Part shown: positions 22,966-30,762 of the stretch, in pieces
Layout of the letters: the number at the start of each line of letters is the position of its first letter
Numbering within the stretch: position 1 is the first letter of the stretch
Origin: DATELY01 sp035276085
GTDB lineage: Bacteria; Pseudomonadota; Gammaproteobacteria; Steroidobacterales; Steroidobacteraceae
Assembly (NCBI GenBank): GCA_035276085.1
Contig: DATELY010000017.1
Location: forward strand, 1 to 30,762
Length of the DNA: 30,762 nt
Reading direction: 5' to 3'
Made by a program: the position numbers and the translations under genes
Notes under the pieces: generated by a model
The model's input: only the letters and a program-made list of their open reading frames with translations
Databases searched by the model: none
What the model was told of the DNA's origin: nothing

Positions 22966-24612
22966 ATGCAACATGCACCTCCGATGTCGAGCGACTCGAA
23001 TCGAAAACTCATCGCAGGTCACTGGCTCCGTTGGGACGCTGCGCGAGCGGCGGACGCGTATGCACGCGGCCTGTGGGTCCGCGAGACGTTGGCCGATGCG
23101 TTGCGGCGCGGTGCCGGGGAGACGCCCCAGCGCGTGCTGCTCGTCGACGGCGAGCACCGTCTCGACTGCCGCACGCTGTATGTTCAGGCGAGCGCCCTGG
23201 CGCAGGCCCTGCTGAGGCGCGCGCCGACCGGCAGCGTGGTGTCGTTCATGCTGCCGAACTGGTACGAGGCCGCCGTCATCTACTTGGCCGCAACACTGGC
23301 GGGCATGGCCGTGAATCCCATCCTGCCGTCACTTCGCGAGCGCGAATTGCGCTTCATTCTGCAGGACGCATCGAGCCGGCTGATTTTCATTCCGCCTGCG
23401 ATCAAACAGTTCGATTACCGAGCGATGCTTGGACGTGTCGTTGCGGACATGACCTCCGCGCCCGAAGTCGTCGTCGTGCGCGGCGAGGCCGGCACGTTCA
23501 CACCCTACGAATCGATGCTGCAAGCGTCGCCCGCGCCAGTCACGCTGCCGAACGTCGAGCCGGATGCGGTGCGCATGATCCTGTACACCTCCGGCACGAC
23601 AGGCCGGCCGAAGGGTGTGCTGCATACGCATAACACGCTGCACGCGCTGATCGCGCAAATCCGCACTCACTGGCTGATCGAGCGCGGTGACAAGTTCCTC
23701 GTTCCCTCGCCCATCGCGCACATCGGCGGCTCGATCTATGCGTTCGAATGCACGCTGCTGCTCGGCACGACGGCGGTCTTGATGGAACGATGGAATGCGG
23801 CTGAGGCCGTGCAGTTGCTCGACGCCGAGCACTGCACGCACATGGCGGGCGCGACGCCGTTCCTGGAGCAGATCCTCGCGGCCGCGCGCACGCAGAACAC
23901 CCATCTGCCCAGCCTCAAAGTATTCATCTGTGGCGGCGCGTCCGTGCCGCCTTCGCTGGTGCGCACGGCCTGCGAGTATTTCGAACGCGCCGTCGTCACG
24001 CGCGTGTACGGCTCCACGGAAGTGCCGGTCACGACAGTGGGCGTCACCCGGCGCGAAGCCGCGGCATTCGCCGCCGACACCGACGGCCGCGCCGGCATTG
24101 CGGACATCGAGCTCGCCGACCATCCTGGCGCGCGGCCGGGCGAAGGCGAAGTGTGCGTACGCGGACCGCAGATGCTGGTCGGCTACCTGCATGCCGAAGA
24201 CGAGACGAATGCATTCGATGCGAAAGGCTATTTCCGCACCGGCGATCTCGGCCGTTGGGTGGACGATCGCTACCTCGTCATCAGCGGTCGCGCGAAAGAC
24301 ATCATCATCCGCAACGGCGAGAACATTTCACCGAAGGAGATCGAGGACATTCTCATCGACCATCCCCAGGTCGCGGAGATCGCGATCGTCGGCTTGCCCG
24401 ATGCGCGCACGGGCGAACGCGCATGCGCCGTGATCGTCCCGACACAAAGGCCTGGCCCCGACGTCGCGAGCTTGCGAGCCTTTCTGGATGCGCGCGGCGT
24501 TGCGACGTTCAAAGTGCCCGAACAAGTGGTCATCGCCGACTCGTTACCGCGCAATGACGCGGGCAAGGTGCTGAAACACCAGCTGCGCGCAACGCTCGCG
24601 GCGAACGTCTGA
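22966..24612 (+). CDS. AMP-forming acyl-CoA synthetase (acyl-CoA ligase)
   Basis: ANL-superfamily adenylate-forming enzyme of 548 residues. It has the P-loop-like LYTSGTTGRPKGVLHTHN (206-223), the YGSTE motif, the hinge block YFRTGDLGRWVDDRYLVISG with the RAKDIIIRNGENISPKEIE segment, and the catalytic Lys534 in NDAGKVLK. It activates a carboxylic acid with ATP and CoA and so starts beta-oxidation. The style is that of cyclohexanecarboxylate- or steroid-acid ligases rather than acetyl-CoA synthetase, but the substrate cannot be read off. The first ATG is at 22966; 22984 is an alternative, and neither has a good ribosome site. It is divergent from the ACAD-SDR-crotonase operon and is followed after 11 bp by a long ACAD. 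Confidence 0.93.
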   Translation: MQHAPPMSSDSNRKLIAGHWLRWDAARAADAYARGLWVRETLADALRRGAGETPQRVLLVDGEHRLDCRTLYVQASALAQALLRRAPTGSVVSFMLPNWYEAAVIYLAATLAGMAVNPILPSLRERELRFILQDASSRLIFIPPAIKQFDYRAMLGRVVADMTSAPEVVVVRGEAGTFTPYESMLQASPAPVTLPNVEPDAVRMILYTSGTTGRPKGVLHTHNTLHALIAQIRTHWLIERGDKFLVPSPIAHIGGSIYAFECTLLLGTTAVLMERWNAAEAVQLLDAEHCTHMAGATPFLEQILAAARTQNTHLPSLKVFICGGASVPPSLVRTACEYFERAVVTRVYGSTEVPVTTVGVTRREAAAFAADTDGRAGIADIELADHPGARPGEGEVCVRGPQMLVGYLHAEDETNAFDAKGYFRTGDLGRWVDDRYLVISGRAKDIIIRNGENISPKEIEDILIDHPQVAEIAIVGLPDARTGERACAVIVPTQRPGPDVASLRAFLDARGVATFKVPEQVVIADSLPRNDAGKVLKHQLRATLAANV

Positions 24613-24623
24613 CCCTCATTGAT

Positions 24624-25751
24624 ATGACGAAACCCATCTCCGAATTCCGGCGCGCGGCGCGCGAATGGCTCGCCGCGAACGTACCGACGACGCCTTCGCC
24701 CGAAGACGGTCCCGCCTCGCGTGAGTACGTCCTCGCGTGGCAACGCACGCAATCGCAAGGCGGCTGGGCCGGTATTGCGTGGCCGAAGGAAGTCGGCGGC
24801 CGCGGCTTGTCGGTGCTCGAGCAAATCGTGTGGTTCGAAGAATATGCGCGCGCCGGTGGACCCTCACCGCTCAATGCCTCGTTCGTCGGCCTCAATCACG
24901 CCGGCCCGACGTTGATTGCCTGCGGCACGCCGGAGCAGAAACAATTCCATCTACCGAGGATCCTCGCGGGCGAGGTGGTCTGGTGCCAGGGATTTTCCGA
25001 ACCGGGCGCCGGCTCGGATCTCGCCAGCCTGCGCACGCGGGGCCGTATCGAGGGCGATGAGATGGTCATCGACGGCCACAAGATCTGGTCGAGCTTCGCC
25101 GACATCGGCGATTACCAAGAGCTGCTGATTCGCACCGATCCGAACGCCAAGACCTCCGCCGCGTTGTCGTGGGTGATCTGCCCGATGAACACGCCGGGCA
25201 TCACCGTGCGTCCGATTCGCACGATGGCCGGTCCCGCCAAGTACTGCGAAGTGTTCTACGACGGCGTGCGCATCCCGCTCTCGAACGTCGTCGGCGGCGT
25301 GAACAACGGGTGGGCGACGGCGATGTCGACGCTCGGCTTCGAGCGCGGTACCGCAAGCCTCGCGCTCCTGCTCGGCTACCTCATGAAGGTCGAACAGCTC
25401 CTCGCCGCCTGTCCCTCCGAGCGTCACGAATTGAAATTGCGACTCGGGCGCCTGCGCGCCGAAGGCGCCTCGATTCGCGCCGCGACGTATCGTTTCGCAC
25501 TCGACTCCGAGCACGGCGTGCCCGATGCCAGCGGCTCGATGATGCGCTTGAGCTTCGCGGAGTTCGCGCAACGCGTCGCGAAGGCCGCGATCGATCTCTA
25601 CGGCATCGACGGACCCGAAGTCGTCGGCGCGCACGGTTGGGGACACGATTACCTCGATGTCTTCTCCGAAACGATCGCGGGCGGCACGGCCGAGATCCAA
25701 CGCAACATCATTGCCGAGCGTGTTCTTGGCTTGCCGAAGGGCCCGCGTTGA
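24624..25751 (+). CDS. Acyl-CoA dehydrogenase, long catalytic subunit type (second)
   Basis: Full-length acyl-CoA dehydrogenase of 375 residues: VVWCQGFSEPGAGSDLASLR (118-137), GHKIWSSFAD (151-160), VICPMNTPGITVRPI, helix-G Glu240 (LGFERGT), and the C-terminal GGTAEIQRNIIAERVLGLP with Gly in place of the medium-chain glutamate. The layout is the same as in the 378-residue enzyme, again pointing to a helix-G base. It follows the ligase by 11 bp with no clear ribosome site, suggesting coupling. It very likely pairs with the short ACAD encoded across the divergent promoter, giving a second alpha2beta2 dehydrogenase. Predicted to oxidise the CoA ester made by the ligase. Confidence 0.93.
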   Translation: MTKPISEFRRAAREWLAANVPTTPSPEDGPASREYVLAWQRTQSQGGWAGIAWPKEVGGRGLSVLEQIVWFEEYARAGGPSPLNASFVGLNHAGPTLIACGTPEQKQFHLPRILAGEVVWCQGFSEPGAGSDLASLRTRGRIEGDEMVIDGHKIWSSFADIGDYQELLIRTDPNAKTSAALSWVICPMNTPGITVRPIRTMAGPAKYCEVFYDGVRIPLSNVVGGVNNGWATAMSTLGFERGTASLALLLGYLMKVEQLLAACPSERHELKLRLGRLRAEGASIRAATYRFALDSEHGVPDASGSMMRLSFAEFAQRVAKAAIDLYGIDGPEVVGAHGWGHDYLDVFSETIAGGTAEIQRNIIAERVLGLPKGPR

Positions 25752-26113
25752 GAGGTAGTCGTGCCTTAGGGAAGGAGCGGATGAAGCAAGCGCGAACGCT
25801 CCGTCCATCGCGTTCAATTTCGTCCGCACCAAGGTGAAAGCCGTCGGACGAGCGAGCACCTGATCTCGCATAGAGCAGAGTCATACGTAATCCCTCTTCC
25901 TTTCTCGATTTCGCGTATTGGACTTCTCTTGTGACGCTGTTCAAGACTTGACCGTGGGGTTCGTAGCGGCTGCTAAACGCCGGCAATTGCACTAGGAAGA
26001 TGATGTTGACTGTTGCACGGTCGGAACGTGGCAACTCTCAAGCATGTCTTCCTGTTCGCGAAGGCTTCGCGGCGCGCTCACGTCGATAACACTCATCATG
26101 GGGGATATGGGCT
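25752..26113. other. Intergenic region upstream of the TonB receptor
   Basis: This 362-bp stretch has no gene I can support; short frames on both strands show no domain. It holds a weak dyad, GAACGC (25794-25799) / GCGTTC (25810-25815), just after the ACAD stop, and the operator candidate at 26012-26035. Its AT-richer middle (about 25870-25930) suits the receptor's promoter. Confidence 0.5.
26012..26035. promoter_or_regulatory. Candidate operator upstream of the TonB receptor
   Basis: GTTGCACG (26012-26019) and CGTGGCAAC (26027-26035) form an inverted repeat with one extra base in the right arm and a 7-base spacer. It directly follows TTGACT (26006-26011), which resembles a -35 box, though no good -10 box lies 17 bases on. 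A regulator bound here would affect transcription of the receptor gene. Confidence 0.35.
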
Positions 26114-28474
26114 ATGAACAGGCTCACCGAAATGCTCACGGGCATTTCCATGCTGATTTCCTGCGGAGTTCACGCGCAGGCGGTACCGTCGAACCAACCA
26201 GAAGCGCCGACCAGCCCAACGACGCAGAGCGCTGCCGAGACTCGGAACGGCGGTGCCATTCTCACTGAAGTCATCGTCACTGCGCAGAAGCGCGAACAGA
26301 CGCTCAGCAGCGTGCCGATCAGCGTGACGGCGGCGTCAGGAGAGGAGCTGGCACAGCGCGGCATCGTCGACACGGCGGATCTGGGCAAGATGGTCTCGGG
26401 CTTTGTCTTCACACCCGGGACGCAAGGGCAACCCGTTTACGTCCTGCGCGGCATCGGGCTCTACGACGCCGGTCTGGCATCGTCGCCAACCGTCAGCGTC
26501 TATGTCGACCAGGTTCCGCTGCCCTTCTCCATCATGACGCCGGGCGCCATTCTCGACCTCGAGCGGGTCGAGGTTTTGAAGGGTCCTCAGGGCACGTTGT
26601 TCGGCGCTAACAACACCGGCGGCTCGATCAACTACATCGCGGCCAAGCCCACGCCTGAGTTCGAAGCCGGCGCTTCGTTCACCTACGAGCGATTCGATAA
26701 GTCGACCGTGCGTGGCTTCGTGAGCGGTCCGTTGCGCGACACGCTGCAGACGCGTGTCGCCGTGCAGGGCACCTCCGGTGGTGCCTGGCAAAAAAGTTTG
26801 ACCCGCGATGACAGCCTTGGCGACAGTCGCCAGCTCCTGGGACGCTGGCTGCTCGACTGGCAACCGAGCGACAAGCTGCGTGCGACGCTCAACCTGAACG
26901 GCTACCGGGACCGCTCGGACACGGTCGCGACGCAGATTGTTCGCAAGACTCCCAGCATCCCTGGTTTTGAAACACCGTCGTACCTGAGTGCGCCGCTCGC
27001 CCGCGACAATGCTCGTTCCGCCGACTGGAATCCCGACGAATCCATCCGCAAGGACGACACGTTCTATCAGGCAGCTCTGCGCGTCGACTACGACCTGACG
27101 CCGGAGCTCGCTCTGACTTCGATCAGTGCCTATTCGGACCTCGATACCGATTGGTACACGGACACCGACGGCATGGCCGCGCAGACCAACGAAGCGAACG
27201 TCGGCGGCTATATCCGCGATTTCAATCAGGAGCTCCGCCTGCAAGGCAACGCCGACCGCCTCGTCTGGCTGGTCGGCGGCAACTTCCAGGACAACAAGGT
27301 GCTCGACCTCGTACGGTTCCGCATCAGAGAAGGAACGGTGCGTCAGCTCGGTGTCCCCAACATTCAGCCCTTCACCGTCGCCGATTCCATCCTCAGACAT
27401 AGCGGCGACAGCTATGCGGTGTTCGGCAATGTGGAATACAAGCTTACGCAGAACCTGAGCGTGCAGGGCGGTGTCCGCTATACGCGCAGCGAGCGCACGG
27501 GCCATTTCTGCAGCGCGGACCGTACACCGGGTCTGCCGCTGCATGCCTTTTTTGCCAGCATCGGCAGTCCGGTCGGCGCCGACGGCTGTCACAACCTGGA
27601 CACCGATACCGGCACGCGAGGGGAGTACCGCATCCCGCTCGATGAGGACAACACCGCGTTTCGCGCCTCGATCGATTACAAGCTGAGCAACAGCGGCCTG
27701 CTCTATGCCAGCTTCAGCCGCGGCTACAAGAGCGGCGTCATCACGAACGTCGGTGCCTCGATCGATCGCCAGGTGTTGCCCGCCGAGCAGGAGGAACTGG
27801 ACGCCTATGAAATGGGCCTCAAGACGCCGTTCCTCGACCGTACTGCATACCTCAACCTGTCGACCTTCTACTACGACTACCGCGACAAGCAGGTCCGGGC
27901 GCGCATCTTCGACCCGGTCTTCAACCTGCTCGAGCGCTTGCTCAACATTCCGAAGTCGCGGGTGTGGGGGATCGACGGCGACCTGACGTTCAATCCCATC
28001 GCGGGCTTGACCCTCAAAGCCGGCGGCACGTATCTGAACAGCAAGGTTAACGGGGACTTCGAAACCTTCAACGGTGCGCCCGTTTACAATCAGGTGGGAC
28101 AGCAAGGGAATTTCCGCGGCTCTGAGCTGATCTATACGCCCAAGTTCACCGCAAACGCCGATGCCGAGTATGAATGGGACATCGGCGAGTTCACCGCGGC
28201 GCTCGGCACGACGCTCATCTACCACGGCAGCGACCGCACGGCCTTCACGGTGCAAGGCTTCGAAGTGCCGGACATCTACGATTTGCCGTCCTACGTGCTC
28301 GTGGACGTGCGCGCGCGCGTGAGCTCGCACGATGATCGTTGGAGTGTGGAGGTATTCGGCAGGAACATCTTCGACAAGTACTACATCACGGGCGTCTTCC
28401 AGGGCTCGGATGAGATCCACCACTACGCCGGCATGCCTGCAACGTACGGCGTCACGTTGAGCACGAGATTCTGA
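26114..28474 (+). CDS. TonB-dependent outer-membrane receptor
   Basis: Outer-membrane protein of 786 residues. A signal peptide covers about 1-23 (core MLTGISMLISCGV, likely cut after AQA). A TonB box follows at about 51-61 (TEVIVTAQKR), then the plug domain to about 180 with the signature DLERVEVLKGPQGTLFGANN and GGSINYIAAKP. The rest is a 22-strand barrel, ending in an aromatic residue (VTLSTRF) as required for barrel insertion. The sequence is of the large proteobacterial type often linked to catabolic islands for hydrophobic compounds, so it probably imports the pathway's substrate using TonB-ExbBD energy. Iron-siderophore uptake cannot be excluded. It stands alone after a 362-bp gap and converges on the E2 gene. 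Confidence 0.94.
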   Translation: MNRLTEMLTGISMLISCGVHAQAVPSNQPEAPTSPTTQSAAETRNGGAILTEVIVTAQKREQTLSSVPISVTAASGEELAQRGIVDTADLGKMVSGFVFTPGTQGQPVYVLRGIGLYDAGLASSPTVSVYVDQVPLPFSIMTPGAILDLERVEVLKGPQGTLFGANNTGGSINYIAAKPTPEFEAGASFTYERFDKSTVRGFVSGPLRDTLQTRVAVQGTSGGAWQKSLTRDDSLGDSRQLLGRWLLDWQPSDKLRATLNLNGYRDRSDTVATQIVRKTPSIPGFETPSYLSAPLARDNARSADWNPDESIRKDDTFYQAALRVDYDLTPELALTSISAYSDLDTDWYTDTDGMAAQTNEANVGGYIRDFNQELRLQGNADRLVWLVGGNFQDNKVLDLVRFRIREGTVRQLGVPNIQPFTVADSILRHSGDSYAVFGNVEYKLTQNLSVQGGVRYTRSERTGHFCSADRTPGLPLHAFFASIGSPVGADGCHNLDTDTGTRGEYRIPLDEDNTAFRASIDYKLSNSGLLYASFSRGYKSGVITNVGASIDRQVLPAEQEELDAYEMGLKTPFLDRTAYLNLSTFYYDYRDKQVRARIFDPVFNLLERLLNIPKSRVWGIDGDLTFNPIAGLTLKAGGTYLNSKVNGDFETFNGAPVYNQVGQQGNFRGSELIYTPKFTANADAEYEWDIGEFTAALGTTLIYHGSDRTAFTVQGFEVPDIYDLPSYVLVDVRARVSSHDDRWSVEVFGRNIFDKYYITGVFQGSDEIHHYAGMPATYGVTLSTRF

Positions 28475-28481
28475 CCGTCAT

Positions 28482-28497
28482 TCGGGCAGTCACCCGA
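28482..28497. terminator. Small hairpin between convergent TonB receptor and E2 genes
   Basis: TCGGG (28482-28486) and CCCGA (28493-28497) flank a six-base loop within the 23-bp gap between the two convergent stops. It may act for both strands but lacks a T tract, so confidence is low. Confidence 0.3.
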
Positions 28498-29715
28498 TCA
28501 TTGCGAAGCTGGCTGCTCGATGAGTTGCTTCAGAATGCTCATGAAACGTTCCGCCGCTGCGCCATCGGTCACGCGATGGTCGTGGGTCAGGCTGTAGGGC
28601 AACATCGGTGCGATGACGATCTCGTCGTTCTTCACGATCGGCTTCTTGGTCAGCCGGCCGATGCCGAGAATGCCTGACTCCGGGCTATTGATGATCGGGG
28701 TGGAATACGCACTGACGCCAACCGAGCCGAAATTGCTGACCGTAAACGTGCCGCCGGTCATCTCATCGGGCACGAGCTGGTCCGCCCGCGCCTTTTGACC
28801 CAATGCCTTCGCCACGATGGAGATCTCAACCAAGGACTTGGTGTCTGCATTCTTGATGACCGGGACCACCAGGCCTCTTTCGCCCTGGTCGCCGAGCGCC
28901 ACGGCCATACCGATATTGATGTCTTCCCACAGCTTGATTTCAGTGTCGATCAAGCTCGAGTTCATCAACGGAAACTGCTTCAACGCCTGCGCCACGGCGA
29001 AGATCAGCATCTCCGCATAGGTGACCCGGGTACCGAGTTCCTGCTCCTGGCGGACGAGCTTCTCCCGGTACTGCACCATCTCGGTGAGATCGAAGTCGCC
29101 AAAAAAAGTGTTGGGCGCGTTCACGGCGAGACTCTTCATCATGTTCTCGCCAATGACCTTTCTCATGCCCTTGTACGGAAGCGTCGATTTGACCCGCTTG
29201 CCGAGATTGATATCGCTGGACGTCGCTGCAGGTTGAGCCGCGCGAGCTTTCCGCGCCTGAATGGCTTGTTCGATATCCTCCTTTTGAATCCTTCCACCCG
29301 GACCCGAACCGGTGACCTTCGTGACGTCGATGTCGTGCTCGATCGCCATTTTCCGTGCGATGGGCGATATCGCGACTCGAGCACCGTCCGACCTCGCAGA
29401 TGCCGGCCCCGGCTCCTCGACCGTTGATGGCTCGATCTGGCTCGCAGACGTGTTTGCCTTCAGCGCGGCGTATTCCTCCTCGGTCGCTGCAATCAAACCC
29501 ACGATCGTGTTCACATCGGTTTCTTGACCCTCCTCGAGAAGGATGTGCACGAAACCGGAACTCGGTGCCGGCATTTCAAATGTGGTCTTCTCTGCCTCTA
29601 TATCCAGAACAATGTCGCCCTTTTCGACCCGGCCGCCTTCTTCGACCTGCCATTTCGTGAGCGTCGCGACCGCCGCCGCCATACCGAGCTTGGGGACAAT
29701 GAGCTGTTCTGCCAT
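28498..29715 (-). CDS. 2-oxoacid dehydrogenase complex E2 (dihydrolipoamide acyltransferase)
   Basis: Protein of 405 residues with the full E2 order: one lipoyl domain at 1-78 with lipoyl Lys43 (DIEAEKTTFEMP), a linker, a peripheral subunit-binding domain at about 113-150 (ISPIARKMAIEHDIDVTKV), and a catalytic core from about 175 ending in the active-site motif DHRVTDG (His380, Asp384). It transfers an acyl group from lipoamide to CoA in pyruvate-, branched-chain- or acetoin-type complexes. The ATG at 29715 has an AAGGAA ribosome site that lies across the stop of the phosphotransferase gene, 3 bp away. No E1 or E3 gene is in the window; they may lie to the right beyond the phosphotransferase. 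The exact 2-oxoacid is unknown. Confidence 0.93.
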   Translation of the reverse strand: MAEQLIVPKLGMAAAVATLTKWQVEEGGRVEKGDIVLDIEAEKTTFEMPAPSSGFVHILLEEGQETDVNTIVGLIAATEEEYAALKANTSASQIEPSTVEEPGPASARSDGARVAISPIARKMAIEHDIDVTKVTGSGPGGRIQKEDIEQAIQARKARAAQPAATSSDINLGKRVKSTLPYKGMRKVIGENMMKSLAVNAPNTFFGDFDLTEMVQYREKLVRQEQELGTRVTYAEMLIFAVAQALKQFPLMNSSLIDTEIKLWEDINIGMAVALGDQGERGLVVPVIKNADTKSLVEISIVAKALGQKARADQLVPDEMTGGTFTVSNFGSVGVSAYSTPIINSPESGILGIGRLTKKPIVKNDEIVIAPMLPYSLTHDHRVTDGAAAERFMSILKQLIEQPASQ

Positions 29716-29718
29716 TCG

Positions 29719-30762
29719 CTATTCCTTATCGATGGATTCGAGCACCGACACGGTATCGTGGTCGATCATCGCGGCGCTGAAGCGGGCCACGTTGGCGGTA
29801 TTGACTGCCTCGGACTGGAACACGGCGTTGTTGCAGAGAAAGATCAACAGGCCGAGCGCAAGATAGGCCTTGTAGATGTGCAGAAACTCGTCGAACGCTG
29901 GCGCTTCGACTCCGTTGCGAGCGAGCTCGTCCAGATAGTGCTGGAGCAACGGCCCTTCCCATCGCCGTCGATCGGCAGTGTCCAATGCGGCTGCAAGGTG
30001 GTAGCCCACATCGCGCATCACGTGATCGCGTTGCGTGCACGGATCGTAGAAGCCGTGAGCGCCGTTGGGTTCGATGTACGTATTGCCCAAGTGCGCATCG
30101 CCGTGCAGGACGACGTGCGGCAACCTGTTGCTCAACCTGACGAGTCGATCCAGGGTTTCTCTCGCCCACTCCATATCATGGAATCGGACCGATGCAGCGG
30201 CGCCGCGAGGTGATTTGACGAAGCGGGACCACACTTCGGGCTGCAGATGATCTTGCTCGAAGAGATCTCGAATCGCCGGCATCCCGCGGGTCAGCCACGT
30301 CCACCGCCCCTGCTCCAGTTCGGGACTGTCCCAGGTCTTCGCATGGAACCGCGCCAGCAAGGTCAGCCTGGCAGCCACCTGTTCGAACGTCTGGGGCCGG
30401 AGTGCGTCGCAAAAGTCCACCTTGCGCACCGACAGATCTTCCATGATGACGATGCCTTGCAGCTGATCCGGGCGATACAGTGCGAAGTAGCAGGCTGGCG
30501 ATGGCAATCCCAGATGACCCAGCACATCTCGATAGCCGCGAACTTCGAGTTCGTGCAGTGCGGCCATGTGGCGACTGTGCGCTTCGAACCCGCCCTTGAG
30601 GATGACGCGCTCTGGAATGCCCGCACGGCGACCCGCCTCGTCCACGTCGAGCCGAATTCGAACCTTGGTGCACGTGCCGCGGACGACGTCGACGATTTCC
30701 GCAGCACGGACGGTTACGCCGGGTGTCTTCGATTGCAATGCCAGCGTCAGCCACGCGGGGGT
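29719..30762 (-). CDS. Phosphotransferase (APH / CHK kinase-like), start outside window
   Basis: Partial kinase-fold protein; 347 residues are visible and the frame stays open to the window edge. The first visible residues, TPAWLTLAL, match the APWLTIQL block near residue 15 of the other phosphotransferase in the window, so the true start lies beyond 30762 and the in-frame TTG at 30738 is not the start. Motifs: a lysine in VILKGG, a hinge near VIMEDLS, the catalytic loop HGDAHLGN, and GFYDPC in place of the VDW metal-binding block. It is likely a small-molecule kinase of the same broad family. It is encoded 3 bp before the E2 gene, so the two are co-transcribed. Substrate unknown. Confidence 0.88.
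   Translation of the reverse strand, partial: TPAWLTLALQSKTPGVTVRAAEIVDVVRGTCTKVRIRLDVDEAGRRAGIPERVILKGGFEAHSRHMAALHELEVRGYRDVLGHLGLPSPACYFALYRPDQLQGIVIMEDLSVRKVDFCDALRPQTFEQVAARLTLLARFHAKTWDSPELEQGRWTWLTRGMPAIRDLFEQDHLQPEVWSRFVKSPRGAAASVRFHDMEWARETLDRLVRLSNRLPHVVLHGDAHLGNTYIEPNGAHGFYDPCTQRDHVMRDVGYHLAAALDTADRRRWEGPLLQHYLDELARNGVEAPAFDEFLHIYKAYLALGLLIFLCNNAVFQSEAVNTANVARFSAAMIDHDTVSVLESIDKE

Noticed and set aside
25794..25815. GAACGC/GCGTTC dyad after the ligase-ACAD operon as a rho-independent terminator
   Set aside because: Six-base stem, ten-base loop and no T tract; too weak to list as a terminator.
26336..28423. A 695-residue minus-strand open frame opposite the TonB receptor
   Set aside because: The plus strand encodes a full receptor with signal peptide, TonB box, plug and barrel end. 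The antisense product has no recognisable domain.
30736..30738. In-frame TTG as the start of the right-edge phosphotransferase
   Set aside because: The frame stays open to the window edge and the extra residues (TPAWLTLAL) match the N-terminal block of the other phosphotransferase, so the real start is outside.

Overview
The window reads as a gene-dense, GC-rich piece of a Gram-negative, probably proteobacterial chromosome. A TonB-dependent outer-membrane receptor and two exported alpha/beta hydrolases point to an outer membrane. The mix of enzymes resembles the catabolic islands of steroid- and terpenoid-degrading gammaproteobacteria (Steroidobacter or Solimonas-like) or sphingomonads. The genus cannot be fixed from the sequence alone. 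No rRNA, tRNA, CRISPR array, transposase or phage gene was seen.

Left part (1-8195): an IclR regulator converges on a GTGA-overlapping pair, a DUF35 Zn-ribbon/OB protein and a thiolase-fold protein whose active site looks like an Ltp2-type retro-aldolase. Then come a secreted esterase, an AraC regulator, a divergent secreted HSL-type esterase, and an epoxide-hydrolase-like alpha/beta hydrolase overlapping a VOC protein.

Centre (8208-17948): a leftward operon (amidohydrolase, CHK/APH-like phosphotransferase, uncharacterised probable DUF7064/7065 protein) faces a rightward series: luciferase-like flavin monooxygenase, second amidohydrolase, class III CoA-transferase, Zn-ribbon Nudix hydrolase. 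A LysR regulator and a SnoaL-like protein follow, and this pair is bracketed by two inverted copies of a hairpin-forming repeat of about 115-128 bp.

Right part (18093-25751): a compact acyl-CoA oxidation block. Five leftward genes (short ACAD, SDR, crotonase, long ACAD, short ACAD in transcription order) face a rightward acyl-CoA ligase and long ACAD. The two long/short ACAD combinations look like alpha2beta2 dehydrogenases of the ChsE type known for steroid side chains. The right end holds the TonB receptor, a lone 2-oxoacid dehydrogenase E2, and a second phosphotransferase cut by the window edge.

Inferred working model: a bulky hydrophobic substrate enters through the receptor, esters are cleaved outside the cytoplasm, the acid is activated with CoA, and a side chain or opened ring is oxidised by ACAD, crotonase and SDR, with final C-C cleavage by the DUF35-associated aldolase. 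The monooxygenase, amidohydrolases, hydrolases and SnoaL protein could open rings. The substrate and the role of the two kinases are unknown.
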